A stretch of DNA of 64,000 nucleotides from the NCBI GenBank assembly GCA_030247855.1, contig JAPDRN010000144.1:19554-83553 (forward strand). The letters are read 5' to 3'. Below are positions 7,844 to 15,928 of this stretch, one piece after another. The stretch is from Knufia peltigerae. Taxonomy: Eukaryota > Ascomycota > Eurotiomycetes > Chaetothyriales > Trichomeriaceae. How positions within the stretch are numbered: the first letter of the stretch is position 1; every line of letters starts with the position of its first letter. The position numbers and the translations under genes were made by a program. Below the pieces are notes generated by a model that did not search any database, was not told where the DNA came from, and worked only from the letters and a program-made list of their open reading frames with translations.

Positions 7844-7896
7844 CCGGCGATGTACCTGGCGCTGTCGTACATACGCAGCGCCAGGCGCATCGCCGG
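7844..7896. other. 21-bp stem-loop between the UPF0126 gene and the DAHP synthase gene
   Basis: GGCGATG-TAC-CTGGCGCTG (7846-7864) pairs with CAGCGCCAG-GCG-CATCGCC (7876-7894), leaving an 11-base loop. One G-T pair and one mismatch interrupt the stem, and CC/GG extend it by two pairs. There is no T run, so it is not a standard Rho-independent terminator. It lies between convergent genes and may protect or end both transcripts, or be a relic of a repeat. Confidence 0.6.
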
Positions 7897-7998
7897 TGCA
7901 GACGGGCCGATCTCCAACTCCGACCGGCCCTGATCGCGGCCGCACCCCCGCAGGCGCTGGCCGCCATCCACACACGTGCCGCCGTCAGGCGGCGTCAA

Positions 7999-9072
7999 TC
8001 ACGCAGCTTCTGACACCTTCACTTCGCGACGGGCGCGCACGGCAGCCGCCAACCGCTCCAGCACCGTCACGGTAGTGTCCCAATCAATGCAGCCATCGGT
8101 GATGCTCTGGCCGTAGACCAACGGCTGGCCTTCGACCAGCTCCTGACGGCCACCGACCAGATGGCTTTCAACCATCACACCGACGATGCGCTGCTCGCCG
8201 TCTTCCAGCTGGGTGGCGATGTCTTCGATCACCTTCGGCTGGTTTTCGTGGTTCTTCAGGCTGTTGGCGTGGCTGGCATCGATCATCAGGCGCGTCGGCA
8301 GCTTGGCCTTGGCCAGCGCCTGACAGGCATCGGCCACGCTGGCCGCATCGTAGTTCGGCTGCTTGCCACCACGCAGGATCACATGGCAGTCCGGGTTGCC
8401 GGTGGTGGAGACGATGGCTGTGCCGCCCTGCTTGGTGACCGACAGGAAGTGATGCGGATTCGAGGCGGCGCCCACGGCATCGGCGGCGATCTTGACGTTG
8501 CCATCCGTGCCGTTCTTGAAGCCGACCGGGCACGACAGCCCGGACGCAAGCTCGCGATGCACCTGGCTTTCGGTAGTGCGTGCACCGATCGCACCCCATG
8601 CCACCAGGTCGGCAATGTACTGCGGCGAGATCACGTCGAGGAACTCGACACCGGCAGGCAGGCCGAGCTTGTTGATGTCGCGCAGCAATCCACGGGCGAT
8701 GCGCAGGCCTTTGTCGATCTTGAAGCTGCCATCCAGGTCCGGATCGTTGATCAGGCCCTTCCAGCCCACCGTGGTACGCGGCTTTTCGAAGTACACGCGC
8801 ATGACGATTTCCAGCTCGCCGGCCAGCGCATCGCGCAGCGGCTTCAGGCGCTGTGCGTACTCGATGGCGGCTTTCGGGTCGTGGATCGAGCATGGCCCGA
8901 CCACCACCGCCAGGCGGTCGTCGCGGCCGTGCAGAATCTGGTGCAGGGCCGCGCGCGAGGCGCTGACGGTGTCGGAGGCTTCGTCATCACAGGGCAGCAT
9001 CGCCAGCAACTGGGCAGGCGGTGTCAGCGGTTCGATGGTGCGGATACGCAGGTCGTCGGTGTGCGGGGGCAT
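7999..9072 (-). CDS. aroG: 3-deoxy-7-phosphoheptulonate (DAHP) synthase, class I
   Basis: A 357-aa class I AroFGH-type enzyme that condenses phosphoenolpyruvate and erythrose 4-phosphate, the first step of the shikimate pathway. Recognisable family segments are VVGPCSIHDPKAAIEYA, MRVYFEKPRTTVGWKGLIND, WGAIGARTTESQVHRELASG and PVGFKNGTDGN, followed by VMIDASHANS-type metal-site sequence (LMIDASHANSLKNH). The length equals E. coli AroG/AroF. The paralogue (Phe-, Tyr- or Trp-sensitive) cannot be fixed by eye, so the symbol is provisional. No Shine-Dalgarno sequence is visible before the ATG at 9072. A leader peptide and terminator precede it. Confidence 0.93.
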   Translation of the reverse strand: MPPHTDDLRIRTIEPLTPPAQLLAMLPCDDEASDTVSASRAALHQILHGRDDRLAVVVGPCSIHDPKAAIEYAQRLKPLRDALAGELEIVMRVYFEKPRTTVGWKGLINDPDLDGSFKIDKGLRIARGLLRDINKLGLPAGVEFLDVISPQYIADLVAWGAIGARTTESQVHRELASGLSCPVGFKNGTDGNVKIAADAVGAASNPHHFLSVTKQGGTAIVSTTGNPDCHVILRGGKQPNYDAASVADACQALAKAKLPTRLMIDASHANSLKNHENQPKVIEDIATQLEDGEQRIVGVMVESHLVGGRQELVEGQPLVYGQSITDGCIDWDTTVTVLERLAAAVRARREVKVSEAA

Positions 9073-9120
9073 GGTGGGGGGTCTCTACGGAACGTTGGGG
9101 GTCCGCAGCGTGGCGACATG

Positions 9121-9150
9121 AAAAAAGCCGCCAGGTTCGCTGGCGGCTTT
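9121..9150 (-). terminator. Attenuator terminator in the DAHP synthase leader
   Basis: Read on the minus strand: AAAGCCGCCAG, loop CGAAC, then CTGGCGGCTTT followed by more T. This is an 11-bp stem with a T run, a textbook Rho-independent terminator. It lies between the leader peptide stop (9174) and the structural gene start (9072), so it can only control read-through into aroG. A second small stem, CTGAAG/CTTCAG, sits between the leader peptide and this hairpin. Confidence 0.88.
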
Positions 9151-9173
9151 CGGGAATGCGTCTGAAGCTTTCT

Positions 9174-9251
9174 TCAGGGTGAGCGCAATCCTTCCTCCGC
9201 CGGGGGCTTCGGAAAGTAATACCAATAAAAGCTGGCGTGGGCTGCGTTCAT
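9174..9251 (-). CDS. Aromatic-rich leader peptide of the DAHP synthase gene
   Basis: A 25-codon ORF, too short for routine gene calls. It begins MNAAHAS and then reads FYWYYF: six consecutive aromatic codons (TTT TAT TGG TAT TAC TTT) covering Phe, Tyr and Trp. It then ends PKPPAEEGLRSP and a TGA, 24 bases before the terminator stem. Stalling at these codons when any charged aromatic tRNA is short would be expected to prevent terminator formation, as in classical amino-acid attenuators. The ATG at 9251 has no Shine-Dalgarno sequence; the promoter position suggests a leaderless start. Function is inferred from layout. Confidence 0.82.
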   Translation of the reverse strand: MNAAHASFYWYYFPKPPAEEGLRSP

Positions 9252-9260
9252 GGGATCTAT

Positions 9261-9289
9261 TGATAACACAGGGTTTTGGCAGGTGCCAA
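9261..9289 (-). promoter_or_regulatory. Sigma-70-type promoter of the DAHP synthase leader
   Basis: On the minus strand, TTGGCA (9284-9289) and TTATCA (9261-9266) are 17 bp apart. A start point 6-8 bases after the -10 would fall at about 9253-9255, only a few bases before the leader peptide ATG at 9251, so the leader mRNA would be leaderless or nearly so. Confidence 0.55.
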
Positions 9290-9325
9290 CTGTTTCATCC
9301 GCAACTGCGGGCGCGGTTCAGCGGA

Positions 9326-9586
9326 CTATCGGCTGCCATGCACTTCCACGTCCAGCAACAGCGTCTCGTGGATATCCACCCAGCGCTCCACCACGCGGTC
9401 CAGTTCCCGCCTGGCCTCATCCAGCTGTTCGGGGTTGAGCATGGATCGGGCCGTATACAGATCGGAGACCAGCTGCCGCAGGGTGGCTTCCTGGATGGCG
9501 ACCACCGGCCCTTCCAGGCCGGGTACCTGCAGCGCAGGACTGCTGCCCAGCGCCCCGTACAACGTCACCTGGATCTTGCTCTGCAT
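9326..9586 (-). CDS. Hypothetical protein, 86 aa
   Basis: The product starts MQSKIQVTLYGALGSSPAL. A short glycine- and proline-containing N-terminal part is followed by a long amphipathic helical region with many charged residues (ATLRQLVSDLYTARSML, then LDEARRELDRVVERWVD). It has no signal peptide or membrane segment. The start at 9586 has AGGAAAG about 7 bases upstream; the frame is open to 9652. I do not recognise a family; the helical part could mediate dimerisation. It is divergent to nothing and followed on the same strand by the DAHP synthase leader. Confidence 0.6.
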   Translation of the reverse strand: MQSKIQVTLYGALGSSPALQVPGLEGPVVAIQEATLRQLVSDLYTARSMLNPEQLDEARRELDRVVERWVDIHETLLLDVEVHGSR

Positions 9587-9670
9587 GCTCGACTTTCCTG
9601 CGGATGGATACGGCCGAGCGCCATCTTTACCCGGAATGGATGACACGCGCATGTGCCACCGCAGCCCGCG

Positions 9671-10009
9671 TCACAGCGCCGCGAGGTCCGCCAGGTGCTG
9701 GGCCATTGCATCCACGGCGCCCACGGCATTGGTGGTGGCGAAGTAGTCATGCCAGCCGGTGGCACTGATGGCGGCCATCAAGGCATCGGCATCGGCACGG
9801 CTGGCGCACTGCCAGACGGCGTAGTACTGCTCGGCGCTGGCATGTGGCACCTCGCTGGCCACGCGGCCCATCGCCAACGGTGCGATGCATGCAGGGTCGA
9901 GTTGCTGCATGCCGGCGCCGATACGGGTGAAGAAGGTGTTCCGTTGTTCAGCGGACAGCGCTTCCCAGGCCGGCGTCGCGGTGTACAGCTCGATGAGGAG
10001 GTGGGACAT
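9671..10009 (-). CDS. Hypothetical protein with a possible dimeric alpha/beta-barrel fold
   Basis: A 112-aa cytosolic product starting MSHLLIELYTATPAW. The alternation of beta-type (HLLIELYT, YYAVWQC) and helical segments (LSAEQRNTFFTRIGAGMQQL, RADADALMAAISATGW), together with the size, resembles small dimeric alpha/beta-barrel proteins, but no catalytic residues can be assigned. The start is the ATG at 10009, with AGGAGG just upstream (minus strand GATGAGGAGGTGGG region read in complement is weak). Function unknown. Confidence 0.55.
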   Translation of the reverse strand: MSHLLIELYTATPAWEALSAEQRNTFFTRIGAGMQQLDPACIAPLAMGRVASEVPHASAEQYYAVWQCASRADADALMAAISATGWHDYFATTNAVGAVDAMAQHLADLAAL

Positions 10010-10035
10010 GGGGTCTTCCTTGAGGGTCATGGGGC

Positions 10036-10102
10036 TGCCGGCCAGCGGCCGGCACTACCGGGGAATGGGTGTGACATGGGGTTGCCGGCCGGCCGCCGGC
10101 AT
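10036..10102. repeat. SMAG pair, GCCGGCC type
   Basis: A minus-strand GTAG element at 10036-10058 (TGCCGGCCAGCGGCCGGCA core), then a second GC-rich palindrome at 10082-10102 (TGCCGGCCGGCCGCCGGCA-like) without a clear GTAG. They fill the space between the AlkD-like gene and the 112-aa protein. Confidence 0.75.
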
Positions 10103-10130
10103 CAGCGGGATACGGGTGAACGGTGCGGCG

Positions 10131-10862
10131 TTACAGCGAGCGCAGCGCGCGTTTGCGGATGTAGGTGTTGGCGACGGTGTCGTGGGTTGACTGCCACCTC
10201 GTGCACACATCGCGCACCCAATCGGGTTGGCTCTTGCCAGCGTCGTTGAGCCAGTTGCCCACCGAGTCCTGCACGTAACGCTGTGGATCGTCGGCGAGTG
10301 CCTCCAACAACGGCAGCACGTGCTCGGGCTGCTGCTTGAACAGCGCAATATGCGTGGCCCAGACACCGCGAGGACGCAGCGCCTCACAGGCGAAGCGCCG
10401 CAGATGCGGCGAAGGCTGCTGCGTCCAGGGTTGCAGCAGGGCGAGCGCCTCAAGTGGCCCGGCAACGATATCGCTGCGCAGCGCCAGCCACGCCCATTCG
10501 CGCACACCGAAGTGCGGATCATCTGCCAGCGGACGCATCGCCTGCAGTTTGTCGGCCAATGCCGCCTGCGCGTCAGCGCCGATCAGATAGCACGCCCACC
10601 CCCGCACGGTGTCGGAGGGATGTGCCTGCCAGTGCTGCACCTCGCCCCGCCCTGCCTCGCGCAAAAGCGCTGCAGCCAAGGCCATGCGTTGGGTGATTCC
10701 CTTGCCTGCGGCGGTGTGCATGCGCTGTATCGCGGACGGTGGCAAGGTCGGTGCCACCGCCTGCAGCAACGCAGCGAAGTCCACCGCCAGGCACTCGGCC
10801 AGATGCGTGCTGGCGGTGCTACCTGCGTTGAGTGCCTGCAGGCGTGCCGTGGCGATGTTCAT
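10131..10862 (-). CDS. DNA alkylation repair protein (AlkD-like HEAT-repeat)
   Basis: A 243-aa protein built of helical HEAT-like repeats with the AlkD family features: GWACYLIGAD, DDPHFGVREWAWLALR, FACEALRPRGVW and a later DDPQRYVQDSVGNWLND repeat. AlkD-type enzymes excise N3- and N7-alkylpurines without flipping the base; several relatives are inactive DNA binders, so activity is not assured. The start ATG (10862) overlaps the stop of the upstream marR gene as ATGA, so the two are translationally coupled and should be controlled together by the MarR protein. Confidence 0.85.
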   Translation of the reverse strand: MNIATARLQALNAGSTASTHLAECLAVDFAALLQAVAPTLPPSAIQRMHTAAGKGITQRMALAAALLREAGRGEVQHWQAHPSDTVRGWACYLIGADAQAALADKLQAMRPLADDPHFGVREWAWLALRSDIVAGPLEALALLQPWTQQPSPHLRRFACEALRPRGVWATHIALFKQQPEHVLPLLEALADDPQRYVQDSVGNWLNDAGKSQPDWVRDVCTRWQSTHDTVANTYIRKRALRSL

Positions 10863-11359
10863 GTGCCTGTCTCCTGGCCTGCGTCGGTGTGCCGCCAGAC
10901 CTTTTCGAGCAGCAGCGACAACTGCGCCTGTTCGCCGACATCCAGTCCATTGAACAGGCCACCGATCCATTGCGTGTGCTGGTCGAACAGATCGCCGGCT
11001 AGGCGCTTGCCGCGCGCCGTCAGCACGATCTGCAGACGTCGACCGTCTTCGGCATCGCTGCGCCGCTGCAGCAGTCCGTCACGCTGCAGGCCATCAAGCA
11101 GCCCGCTGATGGTGGCGCGGGTGACCCCGGCACGCTCGGCAAGCTCATGCGGCGGCAACGTGCCGCCGGCGCCGTGCAGCAGGAAAAGCACGACGAAGCG
11201 GCCTTCGCTGAGGCCGTGCGGCGCGAGGCGTGTGGCGCAGTCACGGTCGATCGCACCGGACAGGGCGAGCAGCTGGAAGCACAGGCGCAGCTGCGCGACA
11301 TTGGCGTGACCACGGCGCTGTGCCTCCTCGACGAGGGCCTGGTGCTTCAACTCAAGCAT
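10859..11359 (-). CDS. MarR family transcriptional regulator
   Basis: A 166-aa winged-helix repressor. The DNA-binding part reads TLPPHELAERAGVTRATISGLLDGLQRDGLLQRRSDAEDGRRLQIVLTARG, here split into the helix-turn-helix (AERAGVTRATISGLLDGL) and the wing (RRSDAEDGRRLQIVLT), with dimerising helices at both ends. The ATG at 11359 begins the family-like sequence MLELKHQALVEEAQRRG. It heads an operon with the AlkD-like gene through a 4-bp overlap. A perfect palindrome overlapping its own -10 (11373-11392) strongly suggests autorepression. The ligand is unknown. Confidence 0.92.
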   Translation of the reverse strand: MLELKHQALVEEAQRRGHANVAQLRLCFQLLALSGAIDRDCATRLAPHGLSEGRFVVLFLLHGAGGTLPPHELAERAGVTRATISGLLDGLQRDGLLQRRSDAEDGRRLQIVLTARGKRLAGDLFDQHTQWIGGLFNGLDVGEQAQLSLLLEKVWRHTDAGQETGT

Positions 11360-11372
11360 AGTGCATCCAGAT

Positions 11373-11415
11373 ATGATTAGGCGGCTAATCATAATCCATG
11401 AGACAAGAACTGCAA
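11373..11415 (-). promoter_or_regulatory. marR promoter with overlapping operator palindrome
   Basis: The operator is ATGATTAG-GCGG-CTAATCAT (11373-11392), with perfect 8-bp arms and the TTAG-N4-CTAA core seen in many MarR sites. On the minus strand a promoter with -35 TTGCAG (11410-11415), a 16-bp spacer and -10 TATGAT (11388-11393) reads toward marR. The -10 lies inside the palindrome, so a bound repressor would block polymerase. Confidence 0.8.
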
Positions 11416-11469
11416 GCATCCCGTTGCCGCCGGCAGGGTCCTCAGCTCAGCAATCGCGGAGATGCATCG

Positions 11470-12498
11470 CTACCATTCCATCACCCGCAACGGTGGGCCG
11501 GGATGCGACGGGAACAACGGCAGCACCTCTTCGGCCAGTTCCTGCAGCACGTCGGCAGCTGGGCGCTGCGAGAACTGGATGCCGAGCGCGGCATGGTTGA
11601 CCCCGGCGCGCTGCCACACTTCCAGCAGCGCGATCAGCCCCTTGCGCCCGGTGCGCAGGCAGTAGCCACCCTGCAGCGGCACGCGCGGATGGTCCGGGTC
11701 ATCCACCAGATCCAGCCATTCATTGGTCATGTGCGGACGGAAGCCGCCGTCGGGAATCTGCGCGCGCCACGCGCGGATCTTCGCCGCCAGCCGCTGTGGT
11801 CCTGCCGTGTCATGGGTCGCGTCGGGATAGGTCAGCCAGCCGTCGGCGTGCTCGCCGATCCATTGCAACGGCTGCCGGGCACCACCGGTGACGATCAGCG
11901 GAATGCGACCGCTGACCGGCGGCGGCAGCAGCTGCACGCCCTGCGCGGCCCAGGCGTGGCCGGCCAGCGCCCCATCTGCGGGCTGCAACCATTGCCGGAA
12001 GGCCACCACGGTGTCGGCGAACCGTTCACCACGTTGGGCGTGGTCGAGGCCATAGGCGGGAAACTCAAGCGGTCGATCACCGGAGGCAATGCCCATCACC
12101 AGCCGCCCTGCGGACAACTGGTCGATCGATGCGGCGGCCTTGGCCAGGTCGATGGGATGCCGCAGAGGTATCACCACGCTGCCTGTCGCCAATGCGACGC
12201 GATGGGTGCGGGCCGCCAGCCATGCGAGATACGTGAACGGATCGAATACCTGTCCTGCATCTCCGAACTGTGGATCGAACAGCGGAACATCGCGCACCCA
12301 GACCGCAGCGAAACCATGGCGGTCGATGGCCTCCACCAGCGCGGCCTGCCCCTGCAGAACCGCCATATCGCCCTGGTAGAAGCGCAGCGGCAGGAAGATG
12401 CCCAGAGTCAGCGCATCGGCGCGGAACATGCGCTGATAACCGGCATGGCCGGCGAAGGCGGCTGCCGAAGCACCGTGGATCGAAACGGAAGCTGTCAT
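11470..12498 (-). CDS. LLM class flavin-dependent oxidoreductase
   Basis: A 342-aa luciferase-like monooxygenase. Recognisable segments are LTLGIFLPLRFYQG near the start, AIDRHGFAAVWVRDVP, LAARTHRVALATGSVVIPLRHPIDLAKAAASIDQLSAGR (cited in parts: TGSVVIPLRHP, IDQLSAGRLVMGIASGD) and a C-terminal barrel end. Such enzymes use reduced flavin; the substrate is unknown. The SD sequence GAGGAG lies 9 bases before the ATG at 12498 and 6 before an in-frame GTG at 12501; either may start. It follows the GST gene by about 13 bases, so the two form an operon. Confidence 0.88.
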   Translation of the reverse strand: MTASVSIHGASAAAFAGHAGYQRMFRADALTLGIFLPLRFYQGDMAVLQGQAALVEAIDRHGFAAVWVRDVPLFDPQFGDAGQVFDPFTYLAWLAARTHRVALATGSVVIPLRHPIDLAKAAASIDQLSAGRLVMGIASGDRPLEFPAYGLDHAQRGERFADTVVAFRQWLQPADGALAGHAWAAQGVQLLPPPVSGRIPLIVTGGARQPLQWIGEHADGWLTYPDATHDTAGPQRLAAKIRAWRAQIPDGGFRPHMTNEWLDLVDDPDHPRVPLQGGYCLRTGRKGLIALLEVWQRAGVNHAALGIQFSQRPAADVLQELAEEVLPLFPSHPGPPLRVMEW

Positions 12499-12511
12499 CA
12501 CAGGGATCTCC

Positions 12512-13147
12512 TCAAGGCCCGGTCGCGGGCTCAGGCAGCCGCACGCCGCGCTGCACGGCGGGCCGTCCGGCTACGCGCTGGTACCACGCCGAAAGATGGC
12601 GATGGCGCGAGAAGTCGATGTCGATCACGCCGAGCACATGCAGCCAACCGAAGTGGGCGATGTCGGCGATCGAGTAGTCATCGCCGGCCAACCAGGGACG
12701 CGCGGCCAAGCGTGCATCGAGGATCGCGAAGATGTCTTCCGAGAGGTGCCGGTAGCGCTCGATCGCCGGCAGGTAACGCTCCTGCGCGAAGTGTTCGAAA
12801 TGCACGCGTTGGCCGAAGATGGGACCGACGCTGGAGGCATGGAACATCAGCCAGGTGATGGTGTCCCAACGCGCGGCCGGTACCTGTGGCAACAATGCGC
12901 CGCCCCGCTCGGCCAGGTACAGCAGGATCGCCGCCGACTCGAACAGCACGATGCCCCTGGCACGGTCTTCGAGGACCGGAATGCGACCGTGCGGATTGAG
13001 CCGCAGGAAATCGGGATGGCGATGTTCACCCTGCTCGATGCGCACGTGGTGCAGGCGATAGGGCAGGCCCAGTTCCTCCAGCGCGATGGTGGCCTTGTAG
13101 CCGTTGGGTGAGCTGTCGGTATGCAGGTGCAGCGAAGGTTCGGTCAC
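12512..13147 (-). CDS. Glutathione S-transferase family protein
   Basis: A 211-aa GST. The thioredoxin-like N-terminal domain has TDSSPNGYKATIALEEL (active-site Ser/Asn region), LRLNPHGRIPVLED and LFESAAILLYLAE; the C-terminal helical domain has WLAGDDYSIADIAHFGW, the usual N-capping motif of the family. The best start is the GTG at 13147 with AGGA upstream; the frame extends to 13201 but without family similarity. It is the first gene of an operon with the flavin oxidoreductase and is divergent from a LysR gene that may regulate it. Confidence 0.87.
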   Translation of the reverse strand: MTEPSLHLHTDSSPNGYKATIALEELGLPYRLHHVRIEQGEHRHPDFLRLNPHGRIPVLEDRARGIVLFESAAILLYLAERGGALLPQVPAARWDTITWLMFHASSVGPIFGQRVHFEHFAQERYLPAIERYRHLSEDIFAILDARLAARPWLAGDDYSIADIAHFGWLHVLGVIDIDFSRHRHLSAWYQRVAGRPAVQRGVRLPEPATGP

Positions 13148-13299
13148 GGAAGCGTCCTGGAGGCAGAAATCAGGTGCACACGCGCTGCCCTCCCACAACA
13201 TCAGCAGGGCGAAGCGATGTGGAAAAGGCGCTGCAGCGACCGTGCAACCAGTCTAGGAACCGGGCATGCAAGCGGGAAACGATGTCTGCTGCGGTTGCA

Positions 13300-13316
13300 G
13301 TTGAGCCCAGCTCAAC
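13300..13316. promoter_or_regulatory. LysR-type binding box between the GST operon and lysR
   Basis: GTTGAGC-CCA-GCTCAAC is a perfect 7-bp inverted repeat and contains the T-N11-A pattern (TGAGCCCAGCTCA) typical of LysR-type sites. It sits in the 275-bp gap between the divergent GST/LLM operon and the LysR gene, a standard place for a site controlling both. Confidence 0.65.
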
Positions 13317-13422
13317 ATCGTGCGCACCGGCGCGACAGCCATCGACCGGGCCGATATGCTGTGCCCTGCGCTGGCCGGTGGACGTGCCGACGGCTCGCCA
13401 GCATCGTCACGGGAGAATGGAA

Positions 13423-14325
13423 ATGGGTGCGGTACTGCCCTTGCTGGCCCTGCGGGCCTTCGTTGAAACCAGCCGCCACGGCAGCCTGACAGCGGCCGCC
13501 GAGGTGATGGGCGTGACACCCGGTGCCGTGAGCCAGCAACTGAAGCAGTTGCAGGAACGACTCGGCGTCAGCCTGTTCGATCGAACCCGCCATGGCGTGG
13601 TGCTCAGCGCGGCCGGCAGCCGCGTCTATCCGGAACTGCGTCAGGCCTTCGATCAGATCGCCAGCAGCCTGCACGCACTGGAAGCGTGGCAAGGCAGGTC
13701 AACGCTGCGGATCAGCGCCGCGCCCAGTTTCGCCGCGCACTGGCTGGCGCCGCGACTGGCCGATTTCAGTGCACGGCATCCAGGAATCGACGTGCAGTTG
13801 GATGCCAGCCCTGCGCTGGTGGACCTGCGCCGTGATGGCGTGGACATCGCGATCCGGCACGGCCTGGGCCAGTATCCGGGGCTGCATGCAGAGCACCTGT
13901 TGGCACCGGCGTTGCTGCCGGTGGCAAGCCCCGCGCTGCTGGCAACCGTGCCAACGATCACCCGCGTGCAGCACTGCCTGCGGCTGCCGCTGCTGCAGGA
14001 CAGCGAACGCAGTGACTGGCGTCTGTGGTTCCAGGCCCTGGGCCTGCCGCAGGATGCGCGCCTGCAGCGCGGCCCCGCCTTCGATGACGATCTGTTGTTG
14101 ATACGTGCGGCGGCAGCCGGCCAGGGCATCGCGCTGGTGCGCGACATCCACGTGGCCGACGAAGTGGCCAGCGGTCGCCTGCAGGTGGTCCTGCAGCAGC
14201 CGTGGCCGCAGTCCTTCGCCTACTACGCCGTGACCCGGCCAGGCAGCGAGGGCAGCGACCGACCGATGGTGGCTGCGTTCCTGGCGTGGCTGCAGGACAC
14301 CATGTCAACAGCACGCGCAGCGTAG
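13423..14325 (+). CDS. LysR family transcriptional regulator (GcvA-like)
   Basis: A 300-aa regulator. The N-terminal helix-turn-helix reads LLALRAFVETSRHGSLTAA with AAEVMGVTPGAVSQQLKQLQ and LFDRTRHGVVLSAAG; the rest is a two-lobed effector domain of the GcvA/AmpR-like subgroup (TLRISAAPSFAAHWLAPRL, IDVQLDASPALVDL). GGGAGA lies just upstream; the ATG at 13423 is chosen, with an alternative ATG two codons earlier at 13417. It is divergent from the GST/flavin oxidoreductase operon. The inducer is unknown. Its stop TAG overlaps a GTAG motif. Confidence 0.9.
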   Translation: MGAVLPLLALRAFVETSRHGSLTAAAEVMGVTPGAVSQQLKQLQERLGVSLFDRTRHGVVLSAAGSRVYPELRQAFDQIASSLHALEAWQGRSTLRISAAPSFAAHWLAPRLADFSARHPGIDVQLDASPALVDLRRDGVDIAIRHGLGQYPGLHAEHLLAPALLPVASPALLATVPTITRVQHCLRLPLLQDSERSDWRLWFQALGLPQDARLQRGPAFDDDLLLIRAAAAGQGIALVRDIHVADEVASGRLQVVLQQPWPQSFAYYAVTRPGSEGSDRPMVAAFLAWLQDTMSTARAA

Positions 14326-14350
14326 CGGCGGGCAATCCCGCGTTGCCCGC

Positions 14351-14375
14351 GTAGATGCACGCCAAGCATGGATGC
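14351..14375. repeat. Degenerate SMAG element
   Basis: GTAGATGCACGCCAAGCATG followed by GATGC resembles the GTAGATCCACGCCATGCGTGGAT copies elsewhere, with changes in both arms. It lies just before the bidirectional terminator shared with groEL. Confidence 0.55.
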
Positions 14376-14382
14376 AGCTCAC

Positions 14383-14413
14383 AAAAAAACCCCGCCTTGC
14401 GGCGGGGTTTTTT
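14383..14413. terminator. Bidirectional terminator between lysR and groEL
   Basis: AAAAAAACCCCGCC-TTGC-GGCGGGGTTTTTTT: a GC-rich stem with an A run on one side and a T run on the other. It can end transcription from both the LysR gene (plus) and groESL (minus). Confidence 0.93.
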
Positions 14414-14468
14414 CATTGCAGCAGGGAAGCGTACCGACCTGGGTCGGCCGCTACCGGTGCAGCGGGAC

Positions 14469-14477
14469 TTAGAAGTC

Positions 14478-14508
<31 letters not shown>

Positions 14509-15516
14509 CCACCGGCGCCACCCATGGCCGGCTCGTCCTTCTTCGGAGCGTCGGCAACCATGGCTTCGGTGGTGATCATCAGGCCAGCGATCGAGGCGGC
14601 GTTCTGCAGCGCCGAACGGGTCACCTTGGTCGGGTCCAGGATGCCGAACTGCAGCATGTCACCGAACTCGCCGGTGGCGGCGTTGTAGCCGAAGCTGCCG
14701 GTGCCTTCCTTGACCTTGTTGACGATGACCGACGGCTCTTCGCCGGCGTTGGCGACGATTTCGCGCAGCGGGGCTTCCATCGCGCGCAGGGCGATCTGGA
14801 TGCCGTGGTTCTGGTCTTCGTTGGCACCCTTCAGGCCAGCCAGCGCGGACACCGCACGGACCAGGGCAACACCGCCGCCCGGAACCACGCCTTCTTCAAC
14901 GGCTGCACGCGTGGCGTGCAGGGCGTCGTCGACGCGATCCTTCTTTTCCTTCATTTCGATTTCGGTCGAAGCGCCGACCTTGATCACTGCAACGCCACCG
15001 GCCAGCTTGGCCACGCGCTCCTGCAGCTTCTCGCGGTCGTAGTCCGAGGAGGTGTCTTCGATCTGGGTCTTGATCTGCGCAACGCGCGAATCGACCGCAG
15101 CCTTGTCACCCACGCCATCGATGATGGTGGTGTTTTCCTTGGAAACCTGCACCTTCTTGGCGCGGCCCAGGTCCTTGATGGTGGCCTTTTCCAGCGACAG
15201 GCCGACTTCCTCGGAGATCACGGTGCCGCCGGTCAGCACGGCCATGTCTTCCAGCATCGCCTTGCGGCGATCGCCGAAGCCCGGTGCCTTGACGGCCACG
15301 ACCTTGACGATGCCGCGGATGGTGTTGACCACCAGGGTCGCCAGCGCTTCGCCTTCGACTTCCTCGGCAACGATCAGCAGCGGCTTGCCGGCCTTGGCGA
15401 CGCCTTCCAGCACCGGCAGCAGGTCACGGACGTTGGAGATCTTCTTGTCGTGCAGCAGGATGTACGGGTCATCCAGGTCAGCGGTCTGCGACTGCTGGTT
15501 GTTGATGAAGTACGGG

Positions 15517-15547
<31 letters not shown>

Positions 15548-15897
15548 TGACCACGTCCAGCTCGTTGTCCAGGCCCGAGCCTTCTTCAACGGTGATCACG
15601 CCTTCCTTGCCGACTTCCTTCATCGCGTTGGCGATGATCTGGCCGATCGACTCGTCCGAGTTGGCCGAGATCGTGCCGACCTGGGCAATGGCCTTGTCGT
15701 CAGCGGTCGGCTTGGAGATGTTCTTCAGCTCGGCGACGGCAGCCACGACGGCCTTGTCGATACCGCGCTTGAGGTCCATCGGGTTCATGCCGGCAGCAAC
15801 CGCCTTGGCGCCTTCGCGGATCAGGGCCTGGGCCAGCACGGTGGCGGTGGTGGTGCCGTCGCCGGCGTCGTCGTTGGTACGCGACGCGACTTCCTTC

Positions 15898-15928
<31 letters not shown>

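Noticed and set aside
7765..7998. 77-codon minus ORF between aroG and the UPF0126 gene
   Set aside because: It overlaps the UPF0126 3' end and the stem-loop; no ribosome site or recognised domain.
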